Source: Desulfobacterales bacterium (GTDB lineage Bacteria; Desulfobacterota; Desulfobacteria; Desulfobacterales; JASFBJ01). Taken from it: a stretch of 9,381 nucleotides of DNA. Below the pieces are notes generated by a model. It was not told the DNA's origin and did not search any database. It saw only the letters and a list, made by a program, of their open reading frames with translations. The DNA lies in the NCBI GenBank assembly GCA_030149585.1, contig JASFBJ010000141.1, forward strand, positions 1-9,381, in the 5' to 3' direction. How positions within the stretch are numbered: the first letter of the stretch is position 1; every line of letters begins with the position of its first letter. Positions 1 through 5,752 of the stretch are shown one piece after another. A program made the translations under genes and the position numbers.

Positions 1-16
1 CTGGATAATTGAAATA

Positions 17-871
17 TTAGAGGTTGCTCAATTTATTTATTTTTATCTTATTATTTTCCAGGCCCAGATCTTTTGCAGATATACCGAGGCTTAATCCAAG
101 AAGCTGAGGATAGAGTATTGACGGCATTTCCACCTGATTTTTAATGAGTTGTGCATGCTGCACCGTGTCAAACTGTATCTGGCAATAAGTGCAGGCTGAA
201 CATAAGCAGTCAGCCTCAGCATCGCCGGCGCTTGAAAGTTTTTTTTGCATTAAGTCAAGGGAAAGCTCGTTGTTTTTTTCCCACAAAGGACCGCCGCAGC
301 ACTCCAGCCGTCTTTGCCAGTCAACACTCTCAGCGCCTGTTATATTCACCAGATCTTCAAATATGGTCGGAAACTGCGGGTTGTCAAAGTTAAGAATTTT
401 ACCTGGTCGAAGCGCGTGACAACCATAACTTGACGCAACTTTCAGACCTTCATTTGGGTGTTTAATCTGTTTTTTTATGGAGGCAATACCCACCTCATGA
501 AATAAAACACTAAGAAGATGTTTGACTTCGCAACTGCCATGCCAGTAAAGATCCTCTTTTTGCAGCAATTTATTGATCTTTGTTTTTAGTGAATTATCTT
601 TTTTCAAAAAATACTCAGCATGTTTGAGAGAGCCGAAACAGCACATACATGGGGTAATAATATTCAGATTTTGCTGCTCAGCTAAGGCAAGATTTCTTGC
701 AGCAGAAAATATAAAGGATTCAAAATCATAGCTGCGAATCGGATATCCGCAGCAGTTAAACTCAAGATCTATTAGTTCTACTTTAAGAGCTTTAAGAACA
801 GCCCGTGAAGATAATTCATACTCTTTAAGGTAAAATGGAATTTTACATCCTGAAAATAAAGCAAATTGCAT
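17..871 (-). CDS. HdrB-like protein with two CCG domains (non-cubane Fe-S disulfide/thiol redox subunit)
   Basis: This 284-residue soluble protein carries two copies of the CCG signature of heterodisulfide reductase subunit B. Copy one has C9, C40-C41-G42 and C75/C78. Copy two has C151, C191-C192-G193 and C227/C230. The spacings (30 then 33; 39 then 34) are close to the family pattern C-x31-39-CC-x35-36-CxxC, which in methanogen HdrB binds two non-cubane [4Fe-4S] clusters at the site of disulfide reduction. Length fits HdrB (about 290 residues). No signal peptide or membrane segment is seen, so it should sit on the cytoplasmic face. Its ATG is 14 bp after the stop of the upstream membrane gene, and its ribosome site (AAGGAAG) overlaps that stop (TAAGGAAG), so the two are co-translated. 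Inference: it is the catalytic or electron-accepting end of a complex with that gene. The true substrate (a disulfide, DsrC-like protein, or ETF partner) cannot be read from the sequence. Confidence 0.88.
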   Translation of the reverse strand: MQFALFSGCKIPFYLKEYELSSRAVLKALKVELIDLEFNCCGYPIRSYDFESFIFSAARNLALAEQQNLNIITPCMCCFGSLKHAEYFLKKDNSLKTKINKLLQKEDLYWHGSCEVKHLLSVLFHEVGIASIKKQIKHPNEGLKVASSYGCHALRPGKILNFDNPQFPTIFEDLVNITGAESVDWQRRLECCGGPLWEKNNELSLDLMQKKLSSAGDAEADCLCSACTYCQIQFDTVQHAQLIKNQVEMPSILYPQLLGLSLGISAKDLGLENNKIKINKLSNL

Positions 872-885
872 TATATATGGCTTCC

Positions 886-2589
886 TTAGAGCTGCTTTGG
901 AAATAAATTATCATTATTTTCTTTTTTTAACCGTTCATGGGCAAGATTTCTCAACTCATAAAAAATATCGGTTATCTTTACCCCTTGGGGGCAATATTCC
1001 TGGCATAAATAGCAGGTTGCACAGTCCCATATCATTCGCGTACCCAAAACCATCTCACCCATGCCCATGCCCAGGGCATGCATAATTTGATGAGGAACCA
1101 TGCCGAGAACAGCTTCCGGGTTTTCGTAGTTGGCCACAACCGGGCATGAGCTGGTGCATGTTTTACAGTTAAAACATACGGAAAAAGTGTCTGCCTGATT
1201 TGAAATGCTTAAATGCGCGCGTATTGATTGATTGACTGGTGATATAAGTGTTTTATGATCTTTGATTTTTGTTTCCCATTTAGAAATAAAAGCATCCCTT
1301 GTCTGTACATAAGGCGTTGGAAAACCTTTTTCAATAAGGTCTTTTTTAGCAGCCGACCAAAGATCCTGAAGATTAATTCCCACAGGACAAACCATTGTGC
1401 AGCGCATACAGTCCGTACATATGAAACTTCCTTCCTGGAATGCTCTGAGCGCGTCATCATCAAAATATTTGCCTGTAGCCAATGCCTTAAGTGAAATAAG
1501 CTTTTCAGACGGAAGGATATTTTTATTTGGAATTTTTTGGAAAACAGGTGCCACAGAGCAGTGCAGAGTGCATGAACCGCAATGCACGCACGCATCAAGT
1601 CCAACAGCGCGCAGGCTAACAAGATTGGCTGTTTTTGCTTGAGTTTTGCCGATAATTCCATTTGCAAGAAGGCTGACAGGACTTGATATCATATGGAAAA
1701 ACTTGGTAAAGGGCAGGCTCGCAAGGCCTGTAAAACAGGCCAGCACATGAATATACCAAAGCCAGGTTACAGCATCGATTTTGTTTAATCCAGTGGCTAT
1801 AGGGCCAAGAATTTTAGATATAGGATAGGAGACAAAGGCCTGGTTTGGGCGGGTGTGGCAGTCCATGCAACTTTCTTCATGCAGGTCACGGCCTAGTTCA
1901 GACAGTTTTGAATTTTTTAGATCAAGATCAGGAAAAACAACTCCAAAATCTTTAGCCCAATATAGCTTTAGCTGCTTAATTTCTTCAGGATCTTCCAGCT
2001 CAGCATAATCTTCAACCATTTGATCAAAAATAGAAGAAGAAATAATTTTAACTCCCTCAAGCAGAAAACCTGAGATAATGATAAGGGCTATAATAATAAT
2101 GGCATATCTATCAGCATGGTTTGTTAATTTTTTAAAACTATTTAATGTTTTTCGTCGAAACCACGCAATAGCCAGGCCGATTAAAACCATGGCGCCGAAC
2201 AGATTTCGCAAAAACATGAAAGGGTTTAATGTGGACGCATAATCAGGGAAAAAAACTTCGGTTATCTGCTCGTCCAGGGCGTGCATCAGAAACAAAAATA
2301 TAAAACCGCCAAAAATAAAAATATGCATTAACAGGCGAAGAAAACTTAAATCGCCCTTTAAAATCCGGATCTGAAAGAGAACGTCAAGGAAAAAAACTTT
2401 GAGCAGGACGAAAAGCCTAAGGCTAAGCAAAGCTGAAAATGAGCTTTTGATAGCAGAACTCAGCCTTTGCCAAAACGAAAAATTTGCTGCTTCAGGTCCT
2501 ATTCTGAGGATAAACCATTTTGTAATTTTGTAAAAGACACCAATGAGGCAAACAGCTAATGATAAATAAAAAGCAACACTAAAAAACAT
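886..2589 (-). CDS. Membrane cytochrome b (NarI/HdrE-type) with c-type heme site, fused to two HdrC-like dicluster ferredoxin modules
   Basis: A 567-residue fusion. Residues 1-300 form about five membrane helices (roughly 3-20, 83-103, 126-144, 162-180, 272-296), with candidate heme b histidines H89, H103, H281 and H299, as in NarI/HdrE/DsrM-type quinone-linked cytochromes. The loop 181-271 contains one CxxCH (C241-H245). With the N-terminus outside, this loop is periplasmic, where c-heme is attached. After helix 5 the cytoplasmic part holds four CxxCxxCxxxC motifs: C334-C344, C391-C401, C472-C482 and C523-C533. That makes two tandem dicluster modules, predicting four cubane [4Fe-4S] clusters. 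The start has an AAAGGT ribosome site about six bases upstream. The HdrB-like gene follows directly. Known relatives (HdrDE, DsrMK, EMO, Tmc) exchange electrons between menaquinone or periplasmic cytochromes and a CCG subunit; this protein is inferred to do the same. The doubled ferredoxin module and the heme c are the unusual parts. Confidence 0.85.
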   Translation of the reverse strand: MFFSVAFYLSLAVCLIGVFYKITKWFILRIGPEAANFSFWQRLSSAIKSSFSALLSLRLFVLLKVFFLDVLFQIRILKGDLSFLRLLMHIFIFGGFIFLFLMHALDEQITEVFFPDYASTLNPFMFLRNLFGAMVLIGLAIAWFRRKTLNSFKKLTNHADRYAIIIIALIIISGFLLEGVKIISSSIFDQMVEDYAELEDPEEIKQLKLYWAKDFGVVFPDLDLKNSKLSELGRDLHEESCMDCHTRPNQAFVSYPISKILGPIATGLNKIDAVTWLWYIHVLACFTGLASLPFTKFFHMISSPVSLLANGIIGKTQAKTANLVSLRAVGLDACVHCGSCTLHCSVAPVFQKIPNKNILPSEKLISLKALATGKYFDDDALRAFQEGSFICTDCMRCTMVCPVGINLQDLWSAAKKDLIEKGFPTPYVQTRDAFISKWETKIKDHKTLISPVNQSIRAHLSISNQADTFSVCFNCKTCTSSCPVVANYENPEAVLGMVPHQIMHALGMGMGEMVLGTRMIWDCATCYLCQEYCPQGVKITDIFYELRNLAHERLKKENNDNLFPKQL

Positions 2590-2600
2590 TCTCGACCTTT

Positions 2601-2689
2601 ATAATAAAAACGATCCTGTTAATTTGGTCGCTTTTTGCCGTTTTTATAAAAAGCAAAAACTATCAAAAATTTGTGCCAAGCATAGTCAA
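2601..2689 (-). promoter_or_regulatory. Candidate promoter region of the Hdr-like operon
   Basis: The 225-bp gap upstream of the membrane gene must hold the operon promoter, but no site is clear-cut. On the minus strand there is a TTGACT box (complement of 2684-2689), then TTGGCAC (complement of 2673-2679), which matches a sigma-54 -24 element. The matching -12 box (TTGAT) is one base too far and lacks the usual GC. A TATTAT hexamer (complement of 2601-2606) lies too close to the ribosome site to be a comfortable -10. An inverted repeat GCTTTTT/AAAAAGC (2630-2636 and 2648-2654) lies between these boxes. All assignments are by eye. Confidence 0.25.
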
Positions 2690-2730
2690 AAAAAAACAGG
2701 ACTGTAAATCAAAATATAAACTCAGGAAAC

Positions 2731-2826
2731 AAAGGACACCTAAAGATTTAGACAAAAAGTCTTATTCTTATTTTAGATAGCTCGTAAAAACAAGAAAAAA
2801 ATGGGCGTCCTTTATTAGGAACGAGA
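2731..2826. repeat. Small inverted-repeat element (MITE/REP-like) at the 3' end of the secreted-protein gene
   Basis: Arms AAAGGACACC (2731-2740) and GGCGTCCTTT (2804-2813) are inverted repeats matching 9 of 10 bases, about 83 bp end to end. Two small perfect hairpins sit just inside the left arm: CTAAA-GA-TTTAG (2740-2751) and AGAC-AAAAA-GTCT (2750-2762). Outside the right arm is GGAACGAGA (2818-2826), the complement of the TCTCGTTCC box found elsewhere in the window. The hexamer GTAAAT is present at 2704-2709 and 2827-2832, flanking the whole unit; it could be a target duplication or chance. No coding capacity. Interpretation as a non-autonomous mobile or REP-type element is inference. Confidence 0.4.
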
Positions 2827-3429
2827 GTAAATAAAGCCACCCTCGCCTTGCCCCTGTGCATGTCCTGTCATAAATATAAATTTTACCGGATGTGTTGCCG
2901 CCCTGGAACTAGTACCACCCTGGCTGTATTCTGATATCAATATTTCCATATTATCAAGGTATCTTGGAATATTATGCCCATTTATGCTGCACCATGACCA
3001 GAGCACTATATTAACATGGTAATTTGAAGTGTTATTCAGCAAATTTCGGGTTGCTGTAACCCATGGAGTAACTCCATAACTATCTATGCTGTCGCCCTGG
3101 CTTAAATCTCGGCATCCGGATATACCATAATCATCAAAATCTAATCCATTTAATCCATTATCCGTCCATTCATATTTTGTCCCAAATGCAGGATAATTTT
3201 TTAACGCATTCATTCCAGTTACCAACTGGCTGCCGTGAGATGTGTGCTGGTAAACTATATGCAGATTATTTTTTGCTTCATTAAGCCGGGTAACAGGAAT
3301 TTGCCCGATATCTGTGCAATTATGATCAATAATAATTGCAGCGCCATATACAGTTTGAGAAAATAAGAAAAATATTATTATTAACATAGAGTTTATGTTC
3401 AACTGTCTGGTCAAATTTTTGGGTGTCAT
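2815..3429 (-). CDS. Secreted protein of unknown function, probably truncated at the C-terminus
   Basis: This 204-residue product starts with a signal peptide: basic start (K4, R8), a hydrophobic core at about 15-24 and a likely cleavage after VYG near residue 30. It is therefore exported. The mature part has a motif with HTSHGSQ and, close to the end, FIFMTGHAQGQGEGG. These resemble conserved blocks of an uncharacterised secreted family, possibly with an SGNH-like fold, but I cannot name it. The start is supported by an AAAGGGA ribosome site about six bases upstream. The end is odd: after GGFIY the last codons TCT CGT TCC TAA coincide exactly with a copy of the dispersed TCTCGTTCC box, and an inverted-repeat element follows. 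From memory, relatives continue well past this point, so the C-terminal part seems lost. Nothing in 2590-2730 resembles the missing end. It may be a pseudogene. It is monocistronic here. Confidence 0.7.
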   Translation of the reverse strand: MTPKNLTRQLNINSMLIIIFFLFSQTVYGAAIIIDHNCTDIGQIPVTRLNEAKNNLHIVYQHTSHGSQLVTGMNALKNYPAFGTKYEWTDNGLNGLDFDDYGISGCRDLSQGDSIDSYGVTPWVTATRNLLNNTSNYHVNIVLWSWCSINGHNIPRYLDNMEILISEYSQGGTSSRAATHPVKFIFMTGHAQGQGEGGFIYSRS

Positions 3430-3514
3430 AATTTTTCCCTTTCTAAATTAAAAATATACGAATTTGTATTTTTTGCCGCAGCATTGCAGTTTTATATCGC
3501 ACACAAACGCTGTT

Positions 3515-3526
3515 TGAAATATTTCA
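3515..3526. promoter_or_regulatory. 12-bp perfect palindrome upstream of the secreted-protein gene
   Basis: TGAAATATTTCA is a perfect palindrome about 86 bp upstream of the secreted-protein start. On the minus strand a TATAAA-like box follows it toward the gene (complement of about 3491-3496), so an operator role is possible. The sequence is AT-only in its core, so chance is a real alternative. Confidence 0.2.
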
Positions 3527-3581
3527 TGCAAATTTTATACAACTCTATTGAGATATGATATTTTGGTAGTTTTCGTTCTGC

Positions 3582-3596
3582 CACTAATTATTAGTG
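3582..3596. repeat. Perfect inverted repeat CACTAAT-T-ATTAGTG
   Basis: A 15-bp perfect inverted repeat with a single central T lies in the gap between the secreted-protein gene and the toxin gene. About 30 bp further on is a tandem duplication CACGAAAA/CACGAAAA (3625-3640). Neither lies in a gene I believe in. The dyad could be a repressor site or part of a decayed repeat element; no T-tract follows it, so it is not a standard terminator. Confidence 0.3.
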
Positions 3597-3662
3597 ACGC
3601 ATGGATATTTGTTCAATCTTTTATCACGAAAACACGAAAAAAACAGAGGGAAAAGTTATTTT

Positions 3663-3690
3663 TTTCTCGTTCCCATGCTGGAATTTGGGG
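3663..3690 (+). repeat. Degenerate copy of the CTCGTTCCCATGCT repeat
   Basis: The first 17 bases (3663-3679) are identical to those at 4643-4659. The second half, GGAATTTGGGG, has diverged from the hairpin arm seen in the better copy, so only a weak CCCA/TTGGG pairing remains. It lies downstream of the toxin gene, about 33 bp beyond its stop codon. Confidence 0.5.
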
Positions 3691-3696
3691 AGAAGA

Positions 3697-3723
3697 ATTG
3701 CATGGTATGGTGTACTGTGCAAT
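3697..3723 (+). repeat. 11-bp hairpin at the 3' end of the toxin gene
   Basis: Arms 3697-3707 and 3713-3723 pair over 11 positions with a TGGTG loop. On the plus strand RNA all 11 pairs form, two of them G-U wobbles; on the minus strand (the toxin mRNA) those two become A-C mismatches. The right arm touches the toxin stop codon. There is no T-tract on the minus side, so it is a poor intrinsic terminator but could stabilise a 3' end. Confidence 0.3.
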
Positions 3724-4079
3724 CAACCAATGGCCAAACTATTTTTTAATGCGGCATCAACCTTTTTCATATAATCGTTTGAGAGTATACCTGATTTTGG
3801 AGTAATCAGCCTGTTTTTATCAATGGTCCTAATCTGGGATAAATTAACGACTGAATCTTTTTTAAGACCATTCCCCTTTTTTATGGCAACGCAGATGGGA
3901 TAGGATGCTTTTTTTTCTGAATATTCTGTAATTACGGCAACAATGGTGGTTGGTGAATACATATTGCCAATATCGTTTTGAATTACAAGTACTGGCCGGG
4001 TTTTGCCTGTTTCGCTTCCCACAACCGGATCAAGCTTCGCATAATGGATATCACGGCGCTTCACTTGCATAATAGCCAT
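3723..4079 (-). CDS. mazF: MazF/PemK-family endoribonuclease toxin
   Basis: A 118-residue protein with the full MazF/PemK pattern: KRRDIHYAKLDPVVGSE at the N-terminus, then KTRPVLVIQND with R28 as the likely catalytic arginine equivalent, then SPTTIVAVIT (42-51), and SQIRTIDKNRL (81-91). Members of this family are sequence-specific mRNA interferases that fold as plasmid-toxin (CcdB/MazF) barrels, act in the cytoplasm and are held inactive by a cognate antitoxin. Length is typical (110-120). The first ATG is preferred over the one at codon 4 because GAGGAG lies about six bases upstream of it. The antitoxin gene ends 12 bp upstream, and the toxin ribosome site fills that gap, as expected for coupled translation. 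No key motif is missing, so the toxin should be active. Confidence 0.93.
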   Translation of the reverse strand: MAIMQVKRRDIHYAKLDPVVGSETGKTRPVLVIQNDIGNMYSPTTIVAVITEYSEKKASYPICVAIKKGNGLKKDSVVNLSQIRTIDKNRLITPKSGILSNDYMKKVDAALKNSLAIG

Positions 4080-4091
4080 AAGTTCTCCTCA

Positions 4092-4352
4092 TTATAAAAG
4101 ATTTTCACTGTCAGCATATTTAAAATCCTCTGAAATTTTTAGATTTTCCAGGGCTAATTCCTGATAGGCGCACATCATTTTTTCTTCAAATATCTTTTTA
4201 TCAATTTGTTCTATCTTTTCTTCAATAGATTCTCGAACAAAGGCAGAAACTTTTTTGCCTTGAAAAGCAGATAATTGGGAAAGTTTGCTTTTAAGCTCAG
4301 GAGATATTTGAACAGTAAGTCTAACTTTTTGGGGTTGTAAGTTTGGTTGCAT
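4092..4352 (-). CDS. Ribbon-helix-helix antitoxin of the MazF pair
   Basis: This 86-residue protein has an N-terminal ribbon-helix-helix (MetJ/Arc/CopG) domain. The strand is KVRLTVQIS (9-17), helix one PELKSKLSQLSAFQG (18-32), and helix two begins at KVSAFVRESIEEKIEQI (34-50). The remaining tail, rich in acidic and hydrophobic residues, is likely the toxin-wrapping segment. RHH antitoxins are known partners of MazF-type toxins, for example several in mycobacteria. It should bind its own promoter as a dimer and neutralise the downstream toxin. The start is supported by AGAGGTG about six bases upstream. It is the first gene of a two-gene operon, the usual antitoxin-first order. Confidence in the pairing is high; the exact antitoxin family name is not assigned. 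Confidence 0.88.
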   Translation of the reverse strand: MQPNLQPQKVRLTVQISPELKSKLSQLSAFQGKKVSAFVRESIEEKIEQIDKKIFEEKMMCAYQELALENLKISEDFKYADSENLL

Positions 4353-4380
4353 GTTTTACACCTCTTTTTGCAACTAAAAA

Positions 4381-4404
4381 ATATATCAAAATTATATATC
4401 AAAA
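4381..4404 (-). promoter_or_regulatory. Direct-repeat operator of the toxin-antitoxin operon
   Basis: Two identical 11-bp repeats (ATATATCAAAA at 4381-4391 and 4394-4404, 13 bp apart) flank and overlap the TATAAT -10 box of the antitoxin promoter. RHH antitoxins typically bind short repeated boxes about one helical turn apart, so this is a good candidate for the autorepression site. Seen: the repeats and their position. Inferred: binding. Confidence 0.45.
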
Positions 4405-4421
4405 AACAAGCACAATATCAA
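4391..4421 (-). promoter_or_regulatory. Promoter of the toxin-antitoxin operon
   Basis: On the minus strand, TTGATA (complement of 4416-4421) and a perfect TATAAT (complement of 4391-4396) are separated by 19 bp. The spacing is on the long side, but the -10 is consensus. A start point near 4384 would give a leader of about 30 bases containing the antitoxin ribosome site. Confidence 0.5.
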
Positions 4422-4455
4422 GCTGACAAACGTCTCTCTCATATATGCAATATTA

Positions 4456-4484
4456 TTGACACACCGGGGTCAGCATCATATTAT
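4456..4484 (+). promoter_or_regulatory. Strong sigma-70-like promoter with no obvious gene
   Basis: TTGACA (4456-4461), a 17-bp spacer and TATTAT (4479-4484) give a perfect -35, ideal spacing and 5 of 6 matches at -10. Transcription would start near 4491 and run rightward. It is divergent from the TA promoter, with about 35 bp between the two -35 boxes. The only frames downstream are short and unconvincing. Confidence 0.5.
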
Positions 4485-4642
4485 GATTTTATAATAATTG
4501 CTGATAAGGAGGTATTCAAGGTTTACAGCAAATTCTGATGATCCTGCCGGAGGCCGGAACAAAGAGTTTGAATAAAATACAGATAATTGCGTCTACATTT
4601 AAAGAAACAAAAAAAACGGGCTCTTTTTTCTTCTCTTTTTCG

Positions 4643-4677
4643 TTTCTCGTTCCCATGCTCCAGCGTGGGAAGGCATG
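4643..4677 (+). repeat. REP-like palindromic repeat (best copy)
   Basis: TTCCCATGCT (4650-4659), CC, and AGCGTGGGAA (4662-4671) form a 10-bp inverted repeat with one G-U wobble. It is preceded by TTTCTCG. The left 17 bases are shared exactly with 3663-3679, and the CTCGTTCC box recurs at 2818-2826 and 9333-9340 on the other strand. Hairpins of this kind are familiar as dispersed repeats in environmental bacterial genomes; the assignment to a REP family is from memory. Confidence 0.6.
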
Positions 4678-4841
4678 TGGAATAAAGGAAAAACATCATG
4701 AAACAAAACTCATCTGCAGCGGACGCCAATTTTTATATGAAACCTTGCTTTTTCGATCAGGTGCACACGAGTATTTTTAGCCAGGGCGCCGACCTGGTTG
4801 GACGGTACGGTAGTTATTCGGGTGTAAATCAATATTTCAAT

Positions 4842-4857
4842 GGACTCCCCGAAGTCC
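4842..4857 (-). terminator. Hairpin just after the MBL gene, weak terminator candidate
   Basis: On the minus strand GGACTT-CGGG-GAGTCC forms a six-pair stem (the last pair a U-G wobble) starting 2 bases after the MBL stop codon. The wobble pairs only in the minus-strand RNA, which fits the direction of the gene. The following bases are AT-rich but lack a true U-tract. Confidence 0.35.
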
Positions 4858-4859
4858 CC

Positions 4860-5489
4860 TTAAATATTAATCACTTTTCCTGCGCCACCTTCAATATATT
4901 TATCTGGATAAAGAGCCTTTATTTTTTGGATATTCTGGGTACAGTGCGTGGGACAAATATTTTGCAGATCTGCAACTATTTTAAAATTATTAAAACCGTG
5001 GAGCCCACCGATAAGTGTTTTAACTGTACCGAATTGTGATGCTTTTTCAAGAATTTTTTCTACGCCTGGATGAGAGCAGCCCGCGATAACAGCTACATCT
5101 GTCCCTTCTCGAACAACAAGTGATTGCTCAATATTTTCAATATTTCCAGTGGAATAAATATTTTTTGAGATTTCAAGTGCATCACTCACTTTTACAGCCG
5201 TGTCTACGCCGACATCGCATGAGTCCGGGATATACACTTTAACCTGATTTTTATTCAGGAAAGCCAAAAGTCCGCCGGTATGATCCCAGTGGCCATGTGA
5301 AATAAAAACCAGGTCTATTTCAGAAGGTTCAATATTGAGTTTTTTCATATTATCAAATAAAATATTTTCTTTAGCGCCTGTGTCAAAAAGAATTTTTGTT
5401 CCATGTGCGTCAACCAGACAGGAAAATCCCCAGTCAGGAGTAAGTTTTTTATTCCATATGGTATTATCGTAGATGATAGTAATTTTCAT
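4860..5489 (-). CDS. MBL-fold metallohydrolase, COG1237 type
   Basis: With the start chosen here the product has 209 residues. It has the metallo-beta-lactamase signature HGHWDH (H65, H67, D69, H70), followed by GCSHPG (H140), GGLHGF (H164) and CPTHCT (H182). This set is typical of the COG1237 group, which includes archaeal dihydropterin-methyl-aminobenzene ribofuranosyl phosphate synthase homologues and many uncharacterised bacterial hydrolases. It should bind two metal ions and act in the cytoplasm; the substrate is unknown. An upstream ATG at 5520-5522 would add 11 residues, but those codons contain the consensus AGGAGG (complement of 5494-5499) placed perfectly for the ATG at 5487-5489, so the shorter start is favoured. 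It is somewhat shorter than many relatives (about 250 or more, from memory). It stands alone, divergent from dnaE. Confidence 0.87.
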   Translation of the reverse strand: MKITIIYDNTIWNKKLTPDWGFSCLVDAHGTKILFDTGAKENILFDNMKKLNIEPSEIDLVFISHGHWDHTGGLLAFLNKNQVKVYIPDSCDVGVDTAVKVSDALEISKNIYSTGNIENIEQSLVVREGTDVAVIAGCSHPGVEKILEKASQFGTVKTLIGGLHGFNNFKIVADLQNICPTHCTQNIQKIKALYPDKYIEGGAGKVINI

Positions 5490-5493
5490 AAGT

Positions 5494-5499
5494 CCTCCT
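5494..5499 (-). promoter_or_regulatory. Shine-Dalgarno that decides the MBL start
   Basis: AGGAGG on the minus strand, about five bases upstream of the ATG at 5487-5489. It lies inside the longer open frame, which argues against the upstream ATG. Confidence 0.85.
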
Positions 5500-5531
5500 G
5501 ATATTTTAGTTTTTATTAACAAAAGCTGGCT

Positions 5532-5566
5532 TATATAATCAGAACCTGAAAATATGTTAAAGTCAA
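5532..5566 (-). promoter_or_regulatory. Candidate promoter of the MBL gene
   Basis: On the minus strand TTGACT (complement of 5561-5566) is followed after 17 bp by TCTGAT (complement of 5538-5543). Alternatively, TTTAAC (5556-5561) and TATATA (5532-5537) are 18 bp apart. Either would give a leader of about 40 bases. Neither is strong. Confidence 0.3.
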
Positions 5567-5651
5567 TTATTTTGTTAGGTATTTTAAATTCAATTTTTGC
5601 ATTTACGGTAACCAGTTTTTTATATTGTTTTTTTTAAAGATGCAGATAATA

Positions 5652-5752
5652 TTGATTGGCAAATGAATTTTCAGATAAAAATCCACAAGAAAAATCATTG
5701 GTAATTTTTGATTGATAACTTTTGATTGGTTTTAAAAAATTATGATTGATAA
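5652..5752 (+). promoter_or_regulatory. dnaE upstream region with repeated TGATTG boxes
   Basis: TGATTG occurs at 5653, 5709, 5723 and 5743; the longer TGATTGATAA is exact at 5709-5718 and 5743-5752, the second copy spanning the dnaE start. A weak promoter TTGATT (5652-5657), 16 bp, GATAAA (5674-5679) is possible. The region is very AT-rich, so repeats may arise by chance; an operator for dnaE control is speculative. Confidence 0.25.

Larger units (their letters stand above)
4422..4859. other. Stretch without a convincing gene between the TA operon and the MBL gene
   Basis: It holds, from left to right: a strong plus-strand promoter (4456-4484), a consensus Shine-Dalgarno AAGGAGGT (4506-4513) with no ATG, GTG or TTG at usable distance, an A-run/T-run hairpin-like tract (about 4600-4640), a REP-like hairpin (4643-4677), and a plus-strand reading frame from ATG 4698. 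That frame has a good ribosome site (AAAGGAA at 4684-4690) but runs on antisense into the MBL gene. The frame may be the 5' remnant of a lost gene; I do not recognise its residues. CCAGG/CCTGG (4781-4797) forms a small hairpin. Confidence 0.5.

Noticed and set aside
1209..1667. A 152-codon minus-strand frame inside the membrane redox gene
   Set aside because: Same strand, different frame of a gene with clear Fe-S motifs; a shadow frame.
2673..2679. A sigma-54 promoter for the Hdr-like operon
   Set aside because: The -24 box is perfect but the -12 box lacks GC at the required distance; kept only as a low-confidence candidate within the upstream region.
3582..3640. A CRISPR-like or tandem repeat array
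   Set aside because: Only one palindrome and one two-unit tandem repeat; no regular spacers.
3548..3805. An 85-codon plus-strand frame between the secreted-protein and toxin genes
   Set aside because: It runs through a palindrome, a tandem repeat and a repeat box, has no ribosome site, and enters the toxin gene antisense. Composition is not protein-like.
4538..4780. An 80-codon plus-strand frame across the REP-like hairpin
   Set aside because: It reads through low-complexity A/T runs and the hairpin; its ATG is 24 bases from the Shine-Dalgarno, too far.
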